NCBI RefSeq assembly: GCF_900635955.1
Contig: NZ_LR134201.1
Span: 4,278,001-4,342,000 of the forward strand
Source: Cedecea lapagei
Lineage (GTDB): Bacteria > Pseudomonadota > Gammaproteobacteria > Enterobacterales > Enterobacteriaceae
Length of the DNA stretch: 64,000 bases
Direction of reading: 5' to 3'
How positions within the stretch are numbered: the stretch's first letter is position 1; the number at the start of each line of letters is the position of its first letter. Under the pieces are notes generated by a model. It saw only the letters and a program-made list of their open reading frames with translations, was not told the origin of the DNA and made no database searches. A program made the position numbers and the translations under genes. Shown here piece by piece: positions 8,889-17,145 of the stretch.

Positions 8889-8958
8889 TCATTAGCTGAA
8901 CAGCAAAAAAAGGGGGATAAGCTAATATTAGATGTTATCTTATCATTAGCTGCGCAGC
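8889..8958. promoter_or_regulatory. Candidate autoregulatory operator of the AbiE-like operon
   Basis: TCATTAGCTGAACAGC and TCATTAGCTGCGCAGC are near-identical 16-base direct repeats 54 bases apart (centre bases differ). GCTAAT between them forms an inverted pair with the ATTAGC of the second repeat. The pair starts 20 bases upstream of the AbiEi-like ATG. AbiEi antitoxins are known to repress by binding paired repeats in their promoter, so this is the expected position and form. Confidence 0.5.
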
Positions 8959-9112
8959 TAACAAGCCAATTTAGGCTAAGTGGTTAGTACGCCTATGGCG
9001 TGAAAATCAGCAGCAGGGGATTCCGGCCCCTAAGTTAGATTAGACACCTCTACTGAGACCAGCGCCCCTCGCTACGAAGGAGAGTTTTCACCGTGACAAT
9101 CAAGCATCGACG

Positions 9113-10315
9113 TCAGCGCTGTAACTGTAACCGCTTCAACTTATTCTTGATGACAGACATTGGGTCTCTATCCAGAGCCCTGAGATCTATCATCTCCAAC
9201 ATATCAGACTCATCGAGCACCACAACCTCCACACTGTCTCTCAACATTTTGATCTGCTGCTTCATTAAATTTTTGGATGCCCCATTTCTACTTAAGATAA
9301 TACCAAACCCACCGAATCTTTTATTTTCAGAAATATAATTAATAAATGTATCTATATCACTGGTCTTTAATGGCTTTTTATAGTTCTTAGCATCCATCAG
9401 CAAGTAGTGTACACCTTCACTTCTAAGGAAACCTAAGAAATTATTTTTAGGGTCTCGATTATCAATAACAATATCACGAATTCTTATCCTATCTTCATTA
9501 GGCACTTGAACATGCATCTCAACCTGCTCATAGCAGTTACTAAATATATAGTACAGCAACTCATTTAATAAATCTTCATAGGGTTTACCCTTAGAAACAG
9601 GAATATCTAACAGCCTACGACTAAGACGGAAGGAAATAGATTTATCTTCCTCACCAAGAAAATCAACTATTGACACAATCGACTTTATCGATACCCCAAA
9701 CGCGGCGAGATACAGTTTTGTTGAATGACTAAACGCAGGTTCATAACTTAGAGTTCCAATAATGCTCCCGCGATTAAGCACGTTGGCATCTGAGTTTTTT
9801 GAGTAGTACGTAGCGTTAGATTCCAGCCAAGAGACTTTAATACTTTCAAAAGGTATATGGTCCTTCAAAACCACAAATTTAATTTCATCCGGCAAAACTG
9901 TAAGAACTGAGGCTCGCGGCATGAGCCGTAAGGAGTTATATACCACCTCGGTTCTATCAACTAAATGATGAATGCGTACATCACTATGGAATAACCGTAT
10001 AATTCTAACAAAATAATCCACAATTGCATCGTGAGTTAACGCCCTAGAAACACGATCTAAAAACATGACCCTTGCAAAATCTTTTGCATAAAATGCATCT
10101 ACACTTGAAATATTTATTCCACGGCCGGAGCAAATGTCATATATAGGATTATCTAAATCAGCCCTATCTATTAGGAGTAGTTTTCCATTCCCGTACTCTC
10201 CCCCATCTGGCTCAAAATATAAATCCACGCCATCGAAATCCACACCACAGCCTAGCAAGTTATCTTTTATGACTTTCCGACATTCTTCAAATTTTTTACT
10301 TACTATTTTTTCCAC
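9113..10315 (-). CDS. Uncharacterised protein with C-terminal PD-(D/E)XK-like domain
   Basis: A 400-residue protein I cannot name. The start is a GTG behind a good AAGGAG at seven bases. Residues 1-240 show no motif I know. The C-terminal 150 residues carry a nuclease-fold pattern: GKPYEDLLNELLYYIF supplies an early Glu, RIRDIVIDN an Asp, and YLLMDAKNYKKP the D-A-K, followed by GGFGIILSRNGA, typical of restriction/Mrr-like cores. It stands alone on the minus strand between the DRT3 region and the AbiE-like pair, with about 950 gene-poor bases upstream. Location in a defence island suggests an anti-phage effector. That is inference. Confidence 0.6.
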   Translation of the reverse strand: MEKIVSKKFEECRKVIKDNLLGCGVDFDGVDLYFEPDGGEYGNGKLLLIDRADLDNPIYDICSGRGINISSVDAFYAKDFARVMFLDRVSRALTHDAIVDYFVRIIRLFHSDVRIHHLVDRTEVVYNSLRLMPRASVLTVLPDEIKFVVLKDHIPFESIKVSWLESNATYYSKNSDANVLNRGSIIGTLSYEPAFSHSTKLYLAAFGVSIKSIVSIVDFLGEEDKSISFRLSRRLLDIPVSKGKPYEDLLNELLYYIFSNCYEQVEMHVQVPNEDRIRIRDIVIDNRDPKNNFLGFLRSEGVHYLLMDAKNYKKPLKTSDIDTFINYISENKRFGGFGIILSRNGASKNLMKQQIKMLRDSVEVVVLDESDMLEMIDLRALDRDPMSVIKNKLKRLQLQR

Positions 10316-10471
10316 TTATGTGCTCCTTCATATAAAACGACTACTTAAGCTAATTGCAAAAGGGAAATATGTTATTGTTTCCATGTGTAAGTATCTCTGT
10401 AAAACGAACCATTCACTTTTAGAGATCTTCCAACATACTGATTATATCCGCTATCGCCCCAGTCACATAGT

Positions 10472-10550
10472 GGGCTTAGCTCCTAGGGTTTCCCGTGCTT
10501 GCGGTTTACAAGCAACTCGAATTATTTTGAGTCAGGGAACCTCTGAGCCC
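10472..10550 (+). other. Predicted multi-branched RNA/DNA structure of unknown role
   Basis: A 79-base segment closes on itself with GGGCTTAG pairing CTGAGCCC (eight pairs, one G-U). Inside are GCTTG/CAAGC around a seven-base loop and ACTCGAA/TTTGAGT around a four-base loop. It resembles a tRNA outline but has no T arm and no conserved TTC loop. It lies in the gene-free stretch between the nuclease-like gene and the DRT3 region. Strand and transcription are unknown. Confidence 0.3.
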
Positions 10551-10769
10551 GTAGACAAATCTCTGCCCTATATGGACTGACCCCACACCGGTACACGATT
10601 CTGCCCTATAATAAGGCTGAGAAGATTCACCTGCTGGGCAAAGGTTGTTATCTTATCTCTCACCATTGATAGATTTCGAGGTATTTTTGAAAAATCAGAT
10701 TGATATCGAACTCCATGCACAAATAGGGACGCGGTACAACGCCGCGCCCGAAAACTGGAGTAAATTAAA

Positions 10770-10988
10770 ATGGTTAGAAGTAGGGCCTGGCGTCGCTACT
10801 AGGTATCTCGATTAAAATCTAAGCGCAAAAAATATCGGGCTGTAACGGTTCAAATACCGAGTTCTGCCGTTGTAGGGAAAACTTATCGCACGCCTTGTGC
10901 ATGTTCTTGTTATATCTGTGGTAACCAAAGAATTAACCATGGCAAAAACATTCAAGAACGCCGTGCAAAGTCACGGTACACTGATTAA
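10770..10988 (+). pseudogene. Small Cys-rich protein gene with in-frame TAG
   Basis: A 73-codon frame starts at ATG behind CTGGAG ten bases upstream and ends at TAA, interrupted by TAG at codon 11. The product would begin MVRSRAWRRY, then a basic segment KSKRKKYR, then a four-cysteine cluster CACSCYICGN and a basic tail GKNIQERRAKSRY. The cluster recalls small bacterial proteins with a CxCxxCGNPR motif, probably zinc or RNA binding, whose function I do not know. It is the only plausible rightward coding frame in the island. The TAG suggests decay or a sequencing error. GTA after TAG offers no start. Confidence 0.45.
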
Positions 10989-11077
10989 TTTACATTAAGT
11001 ATTCAAGATAATTGTCAGGCTAATCTTGATGCCAGTGTAACTAATCCGGTGAGTCTCAAAACTGGAGAGAATGGTGC

Positions 11078-11264
11078 CTAAATCACTTTAGTCTCGACAA
11101 CCCCCTACTACATAGGCCAAAAGCTGTGTAGTAGGGGGCTACCTCAAAGGAAAGACTCAGACGAATCCTGCCAGGCATAATTCCCATGCATAGGGCAATC
11201 ATACCTGTTAGCGCTGGTGTGTGCGGCTGCCAACAGCCATTAAGGGTGCCTGATGCGCTTCCTC
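11078..11264 (-). ncRNA. Candidate DRT3 template ncRNA downstream of drt3b
   Basis: Directly after the drt3b stop codon the minus strand is non-coding but densely structured. In order it has hairpin GGCTG-TTGG-CAGCC (stem within 11226-11239), then the repeat CACACAC (11223-11217), then a ten-pair stem AGGTATGATT/AATTATGCCT with two G-U pairs (11206-11173), then a 15-pair stem from CCCCCTACTACA (11138-11101), then CTAAA-GTGA-TTTAG (11091-11078). As I recall from recent work, DRT3 contains a ncRNA whose ACACAC element is copied by Drt3a into poly(GT). The position, strand and ACACAC element fit. The ends are my estimate; there is no T-run terminator. Confidence 0.65.
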
Positions 11265-13307
11265 TCAGTATACAGCGTTGCTAAGTTTCGCGTCCAGTTC
11301 CTTTGCAAAATCAAAATCATTCCATTTTGTAAACCAATATTCATTTAATGAAATAATTCGTTTCACATACGATTTTTCAATACCATAACGAGAAAGCAGA
11401 GCTTTTTTAAAAGAAACAGGTATGTATGGGCAAGCAATTAGATCCAAAGTTAAGTGAACCAATTCAGACTCATTTAGAAGAGTATCAACTTTCATGCTAT
11501 AAATATTTTCAATATGAAGCAAAAGATGCTTCCTAACTCCATTATATCTCTTTTTATCACTCATATAAAACATTAGGGAAGTAATGGAAAAGTAATTCAA
11601 GTTATCATCAAATGAGTAGACGCCACCTTCAAATCTAATATTGAAATACTTCACCAAGCTTTTCTCACCTAACCAATAATATTTACCAAGCTGCCTAATC
11701 AGCACTAACAAATACAAAGTCTCGATCGGTGTTGTTTTATCAACGGAGTATTTATCTAAAATAGAACACGAATTGTCGAATACACATTTGAATACAATGT
11801 GTTGATATTCCTCGCCAAGCCTTTGATCTTTAACAAACATAATTACTTGTTGAATTATCCTGCATAATTTTATAGTGCTATTCACTTTAGGAGCGACTGC
11901 ATATATAAAATATGTGAAATTCACCACGGATACAATAGCATTAATTAGTTGACGCTCGCCACTTTCATCTTTTGAAAGCTCTTTATAATCTTTAAAAAGT
12001 GTCTTAATTTTCCTTTCAATTATAGACAAAGAATAGTTTAAGATATCCGAATATGTTATGCCTGATACAGAAAGTATCGATTTAAAGTCGGTAGACAAAC
12101 TATTTTGATGTATGTAGACACTCCCTTTCTTAGTATCTTCTTCTAGAGAGCCATTGTCACTAATGTTATAAGATATTCTTTCCGATATCAAATTCGCTAT
12201 TTTTTTCTTGGCTATAGTTATTGGCGTTATTATTGGACGCGAAAATTTCTCTTCTTTATATTTATTCAAACTTAGTTTGAAAATTTTTAGATTTTTCTGC
12301 GTGCTTATTCTAATTTTATTGAACACATCATCGTCATTATAAAAAATGAAATAGTCATCGACATAGCGATATACTTGGTAATCCCCACCAAGAACTAAAC
12401 CGTCTTTATTAAGATCATTGATGATATTGTTATCCACTGACTGCATTATTATCTCTGCAAAAATCCTGGATAATTCCGGCCCAATTATTATTCCATTTGT
12501 TTCGTTGTAGTTAGACCTCTGCATCAATTGATCAAATTTAAATGGGAATGTCGATTGTGTCTTATTTAACTGTTGTTTTGAATAGTTTTTTTGCAAAACA
12601 GCCCATGAAATTGAATGGGTATAAATTGAATCAAAACAGTTCGACACATCTAGTTTAGAGAGGAAATTAAAACGCTTTTCACACCAATGATGATCTTCAG
12701 ATTCATAAAACTCAAAAATATTACGATATTTCTTATAAACAAAGAAAGATTTTAAATTTTCATAATCCTGCCCTTCAACCTCAATACTTAAATCATCTTT
12801 CTCAAAACTTTCAATAAGAGACTTTGAATCGATGTAAGTACAACCAGCGGTCCTTTTTGCTGATCTGAGGCTAAATGGGCTAACATTTGAATAGTATGTT
12901 ATTAAATCTTTATAATTTCTATAGAAATCAATGCCTAATAGCTGACCCTTAGGATGCATTAGAGACAAGTATCTGTATTCTTTATGTTTATGCGAAATTG
13001 GAAAAGTAAAAGCAATGCTAGGCAGTTTAGCATACTTGATATTTGTTTTAGTATAACTAATGCCCTTATCAACTATCTCAACTATTTCCGTGTCCTGTTC
13101 AAGACCCAATAAAAGTAGAATTAAACTATTTAAACAGCCATCTATCTTTAACCATTTAAAATTTAACCCATCATGTTTTATTTGATGCTTAACAATAAAC
13201 TTGTAAAAATGTCTATTTGAAAAAACAATAGGAACTTCATATGGTAAAAAATCGGAAAGAACTACTCGTTCTATGGGGAAATTTATAGATAGCGCTTTTT
13301 TAGTCAT
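11265..13307 (-). CDS. drt3b: Antiviral reverse transcriptase Drt3b (UG8-type)
   Basis: A 680-residue reverse transcriptase. The palm motifs are intact: motif A FLSKLDVSNCFDSIYTH (catalytic D about 220), motif B GIIIGPELSRIFAE (about 272-285) and motif C YRYVDDYFIFYNDD (YVDD about 315-318). Long N- and C-terminal extensions surround the palm, with no maturase, endonuclease or integrase domain, which excludes a group II intron or retron layout. The gene begins inside the end of drt3a (overlap ATGACTAA) behind GGGGTGG, so it is translationally coupled. Two different RTs in tandem define the DRT3 anti-phage system. Its partner reportedly makes poly(GT), and Drt3b makes the complementary poly(AC). 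Very A+T-rich, unlike the host. Confidence 0.85.
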   Translation of the reverse strand: MTKKALSINFPIERVVLSDFLPYEVPIVFSNRHFYKFIVKHQIKHDGLNFKWLKIDGCLNSLILLLLGLEQDTEIVEIVDKGISYTKTNIKYAKLPSIAFTFPISHKHKEYRYLSLMHPKGQLLGIDFYRNYKDLITYYSNVSPFSLRSAKRTAGCTYIDSKSLIESFEKDDLSIEVEGQDYENLKSFFVYKKYRNIFEFYESEDHHWCEKRFNFLSKLDVSNCFDSIYTHSISWAVLQKNYSKQQLNKTQSTFPFKFDQLMQRSNYNETNGIIIGPELSRIFAEIIMQSVDNNIINDLNKDGLVLGGDYQVYRYVDDYFIFYNDDDVFNKIRISTQKNLKIFKLSLNKYKEEKFSRPIITPITIAKKKIANLISERISYNISDNGSLEEDTKKGSVYIHQNSLSTDFKSILSVSGITYSDILNYSLSIIERKIKTLFKDYKELSKDESGERQLINAIVSVVNFTYFIYAVAPKVNSTIKLCRIIQQVIMFVKDQRLGEEYQHIVFKCVFDNSCSILDKYSVDKTTPIETLYLLVLIRQLGKYYWLGEKSLVKYFNIRFEGGVYSFDDNLNYFSITSLMFYMSDKKRYNGVRKHLLLHIENIYSMKVDTLLNESELVHLTLDLIACPYIPVSFKKALLSRYGIEKSYVKRIISLNEYWFTKWNDFDFAKELDAKLSNAVY

Positions 13308-14649
13308 GTGACCACCCCTTAGATATATCGCTAAATTCTATGAAGCTAAATTTCCTAAAAATTTTATCTTCAAAACCTTTACTAAAGGAAAACCTACCAA
13401 TTCTTTTTTTAAGCTTCTGATTTTGCAACCCATTTATTTTATTCGATAAATAAGAATCCAATCCTTTTAAATCAGATAAATCAGTTATGAATCGATTGCT
13501 AAAATATATACCAACAAAAGCTTTTGATTTACTATTATAAAGTCGAGTGTTTCCGGTAAGAAATTTCATTCTAAGCAAAATATTTTTTACTGCTCTCTTT
13601 GGTGTTTTACTAAAACTCTGATTATAGTCATCAAATGTTTTATCAATTCGACTTCTAATTTTTTGAAATTTATTAGAACTCATCTTTATACTACAGCCTC
13701 CAGCTGTTAGCTGAAATTTATAACCTAGATATTCAAAACTTTTATTAGATTGTGTAAATAAATCCAATTCTTTTGTTTTATTATTAAGGCACAAGGCACG
13801 GTCATTTATAATGCTAGTAATTTGTGGGAGATAGTTACAAGTATTCCCCCCTTTATCTGGTGAGAAGATCACTATCAAATCATCTACAAACCGTTCATAA
13901 TAAGTAACATCGGGTAAAGCCCTTATTTTATCATCTACAACACTCATATACAGCTCAGATAAATAAGAACTTATGCCTACGCCACGAGGCACCCCTTTAT
14001 CTAACCCAGTTAAAGCCTGATATTTCCTAATTAACTGAGTAATCACCCGGCGTGGCGGAACAGATAATTTAGGAGATGAATGCAACATATCTAATAAAGA
14101 CTTATGGTTTATAGACTCATAAAAACTTTCAACATCGGCCCTGATTATATACTTTGGACTCATTTCCTTAGCCAAGGCGCTTAGACGACTGATAATCAGA
14201 TCCCTATTATTTGATTTTATTGTGTATAACGAGCTTAAAATACACTTTACTTGCCTAGACACAAATAATGCTTCAACTGAATTACCAATTGAATATACAT
14301 TTTTATCCTTCACTTGATGTGGCAATAACGTCAAAGGTAAAGCGTATCCTTTTATACTGACATTCTGTGCAATAATTTTCAATTTGCTATTCACTTCATT
14401 ATTATATTGTTCTTTTCTAAGCTTAATATGTTCATTAATTTTACCTTTTTTTTCTTCAAATTTAGCTGTGCTAATCTGACCACTTCTCAGTCTTCTTGCA
14501 AGCCGATAAATAAAACCTTTTAACATTGTTATTTTCTTCCTGATTTTATAAGCATCAGGGAAGTATTCAACTTCTAAAGTACCTTTATTTTTCCTATCAA
14601 GATCGTATATCCTTCTAAAATTTCTCGCTGAAAAAGACTGGTCAATCAT
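13300..14649 (-). CDS. drt3a: Antiviral reverse transcriptase Drt3a (UG3-type)
   Basis: A 449-residue reverse transcriptase, first gene of the DRT3 operon. RT motifs are intact: motif A YIIRADVESFYESINH (D about 172), motif B KGVPRGVGISSYLSELYM (about 218-235) and motif C ERFVDDLIVIF (FVDD about 254-257). The N-terminal 100 residues are helical and basic. I chose the ATG with GGAG seven bases upstream over the in-frame TTG two codons earlier, which is too close to the ribosome site. drt3b overlaps its 3' end by eight bases. From family knowledge Drt3a copies a ncRNA template into repeat DNA on infection; a candidate RNA lies after drt3b. Confidence 0.85.
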   Translation of the reverse strand: MIDQSFSARNFRRIYDLDRKNKGTLEVEYFPDAYKIRKKITMLKGFIYRLARRLRSGQISTAKFEEKKGKINEHIKLRKEQYNNEVNSKLKIIAQNVSIKGYALPLTLLPHQVKDKNVYSIGNSVEALFVSRQVKCILSSLYTIKSNNRDLIISRLSALAKEMSPKYIIRADVESFYESINHKSLLDMLHSSPKLSVPPRRVITQLIRKYQALTGLDKGVPRGVGISSYLSELYMSVVDDKIRALPDVTYYERFVDDLIVIFSPDKGGNTCNYLPQITSIINDRALCLNNKTKELDLFTQSNKSFEYLGYKFQLTAGGCSIKMSSNKFQKIRSRIDKTFDDYNQSFSKTPKRAVKNILLRMKFLTGNTRLYNSKSKAFVGIYFSNRFITDLSDLKGLDSYLSNKINGLQNQKLKKRIGRFSFSKGFEDKIFRKFSFIEFSDISKGWSHD

Positions 14650-14700
14650 CTTCAATCTCCTATATAAATAATATTACGAAAAATTATACTACCGAGATTA

Positions 14701-15120
14701 TTATCGTTTTTCACAGTCAGAACGCTCCCGGTCAATCTTTGTCAACTGCGCATTAAGTTGATGTTCCTTCATTCCATGTTTGTATGCATTGTATTGCCAG
14801 ATCACAAACTGTTGTTTGTACCTCCGGTTCTCTTCCTTAAGCTCTTCGATTTCGCTTTCAAGATTCACAATTCTAGCGGCTGCAATGTTCAAACTAGCTG
14901 GACGCGGATTTTTGGGGGCCACGGCCTTTAAGCGCCTCTTTCTTTGTTTGATAGGCAGTCACTATTGCCTCATGTGCATTAAGGACTGTCTTGACGGCAA
15001 CTTTCCGACCAATGGTTCTGCCGCCTCACAAATTGCTGACCAGGAAAGTTTTGGTTCCTTCCATCCTCGAATTAGATTTACGATGGCGTTAATGTCTCTA
15101 TTGTCCAGATGCTTAGCCAA
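14701..15120 (-). pseudogene. Small coiled-coil accessory protein of recombinase module, frameshifted
   Basis: The remains of the third gene of the recombinase module. A TTG start behind GGAGG overlaps the integrase stop (TTGGCTAA). Frame one reads AKHLDNRDINAIVNLIRGWK and on to a TAG. A shift of one base near 14983-14990 restores a second segment, NAHEAIVTAYQTKKEALKGRG. A further one-base change in the CCCCC run near 14920 leads into the intact C-terminal coiled coil with ARIVNLESEIEELKEENRRY. Reassembled it would be about 140 residues, a size and position like TnpC of Tn554 or GinD of GInt islands. Two indels make it non-functional as sequenced. Confidence 0.7.
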
Positions 15121-17145
15121 GGCCACCTCCTAACAAAGTTGTCAAATCATCTAACATCGCAGCTTCTTCACTTTCTTTGCCTTTTTGCTCAATGGCCTCA
15201 ATAGACGTCTTTGCGACAACACGGCGAAGTTGGCTGAAATCATTGCCCCGGAGCTTAATCTGGACACCATTTTCAATGTCTGGATTCTCTAAAATAGCCA
15301 CTAGTTCACGAAGCCGGGTGACAGTTTTCTTGTGGTACTGATACCAGCGATCAGTTCCTATCTCGCCACTTTCCACCGCTGCGTCAGCAAGAAAAAACAG
15401 TCGCTCCAACTTCTCCAGACGTTTCTTAATGCGATCCAACTTTTCAGTATCATCGCCTTTGATGCAAACCTGTTCGGTACAATTGACGCAATCTCGGAAT
15501 TTCTCACAAGGACTCATGGTGTAATCATGCACACAGTAGCCATACTCCGTCACATGGACTGCGGCATGCTCTAAGGTATTGAACTCCTGCATAGTCACGG
15601 GCAAATGCTTTGCCACCTCGCCAACAGGCCCAAATAGCGCTTTTGTGGGATCAAGGCGTTCAGCCATGCCAACCAGTTCGTATTCAGTCATATGGTTGTA
15701 GGTTCGATTCTGCTTCACGTCTGCCCGTCCAGATCTCTTGGCAATTTCCAAGTTTGACAGTCCTCCACGCTGGGCAATGGTGTTGAGCAGGTGTCGAGCC
15801 TGATGCGAGGTCAATTTGACCCGTTCTCCATTTTCAGTACGATAACCATGGCGATCAAGGATACTGGCATGTTTTCCATCCAGAGCCTCGCGAGGAGCCA
15901 TATCATTGTTAAAAAAGTTATTGATTGGCTTATGTAATTCAACCGGAAGGCATCCTCGGTTTCCGTGGAACTGATTAACATTCAGTGCAAACAAGGCATT
16001 GCTAAACTTAATCCCCTTGTCTTTAGCAAACCACGGGAAGCCTTCTGGCAAACGTTCCATAGTGTGTTGCCACAGGCTATTTAGCGTATACACACCATCT
16101 TCCTTAGCTAAGCCCCGGCTACCAAGACACGACCTGTATGTCTTTTGAGAGTTATGTGCAAAACCGAGCGCCATACAAGTCTGAACCATCGTCAACGGCA
16201 CATCATCAGCAACATCAGGGCAGTCAGCATGGCGGTAAAATTTATCCGGGTGTTTCTCTATCCACTTAGCCAGCTGTCGGGCATTTTCAGAGAGCCCTCG
16301 AACTCTAGCTACGGCTGTTTTAGCGATGTCGACCATCACGGTTGGTATCCATTTGATATCACCCTCATAGCCTTTCCCTGCAAAAAAACGCCAGCCGTAG
16401 CGTTCTATACCTTCACGATCCTTTTCGAACACCTCGCAATCTGCAGGCAATGATAACACCTCAGTAATGCGTGACGGTGCTGACATCAACATGGCAAATA
16501 CCGATGTTGTAAATATATCTCGTTCATGAATTGGGTCGTGGGCAAAAATTTCTGCCAACACATTGAGGGCAATATCACTTGGAAGTTTATCTTCCCTATT
16601 TTTCTTCGCCTCCCTGCCTGTTTTGTTCTTGTCCTCAGCACGCTTAATTGGATTGACCCAATCTTGTACAACGTTTTCTACAAGCTGGTTTTCAACCACA
16701 AACTTAGCCAGCCGCTCAATCTCTCGGCCGCAACTATATGCGGAACCATCTGAGTAGTGCTGCCTTGCCAATTCAGCTGCTTCATCAAGCACAGTAATTG
16801 ACAGGCCATCAATATTTGCATTCCCGTTTACTTAAAGTAAAGACGCCTCAATCGCTCGCAAGGCTTTACTTTCATTCTTAGTCCCAGTTGGCGCATGTCC
16901 CTGCTGGTAACGGAAAAAGCTTTGGCAAAATCGATGAATACGGGGTCTTGCACCTCTTGAGGTTTTGGTTTGCGAGTAATAACGCCCAACTTGGCAAACA
17001 CAGTTATATTTGGCCAACCAGGATCTTCCCAATTGAGATTAGAGCCGAATACCGTCAACTCATCTCGACACTTAACTATGAATGCTTCAAGATTTTCTGC
17101 TGCCGTCAGAATAGCCTTTGGCTTGAACTGGAAAATCTCAGCCAT
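15113..17145 (-). pseudogene. Second tyrosine recombinase of module, frameshift plus nonsense
   Basis: Three pieces of one integrase of about 675 residues. The N-terminal piece (start MAEIFQFKPKAILTAAEN) runs to DFAKAF, where one T is missing from a run (plus-strand AAAAA 16914-16918). The next frame continues RYQQGHAPTGTKNESKALRA and meets TAA at about 16825, probably CAA to TAA. The same frame reopens and encodes the catalytic half: TSHQARHLLNTIAQRG and GRADVKQNRTYNHMTE, giving the H-x-x-R and Tyr-region pattern. A Cys cluster (CEKFRDCVNCTEQVC) lies near the C-terminus. The remaining 559-residue frame lacks the N-terminal arm-binding part. It overlaps the first integrase and the small third gene at its two ends. 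Confidence 0.75.

Noticed and set aside
9093..9338. Rightward frame of 81 codons with a good AAGGAG before GTG
   Set aside because: It is antisense to the end of the 400-residue nuclease-like gene for most of its length, has no recognisable family content, and the minus-strand frame explains the region better.
10472..10550. tRNA gene
   Set aside because: The outline has an acceptor-like stem and a seven-base-loop arm, but no T arm, no TTC loop, the base before the would-be anticodon is G rather than T, and no CCA end.
11101..11138. Rho-independent terminator for drt3b
   Set aside because: The 15-pair stem is strong but no T run follows on either strand, and the stem count and ACACAC element fit a structured RNA better.
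11265..14649. Retron or group II intron
   Set aside because: There are two dissimilar RTs in one operon, no msr/msd-type inverted structure upstream, no maturase or HNH domain, and no intron domain V-like hairpin.
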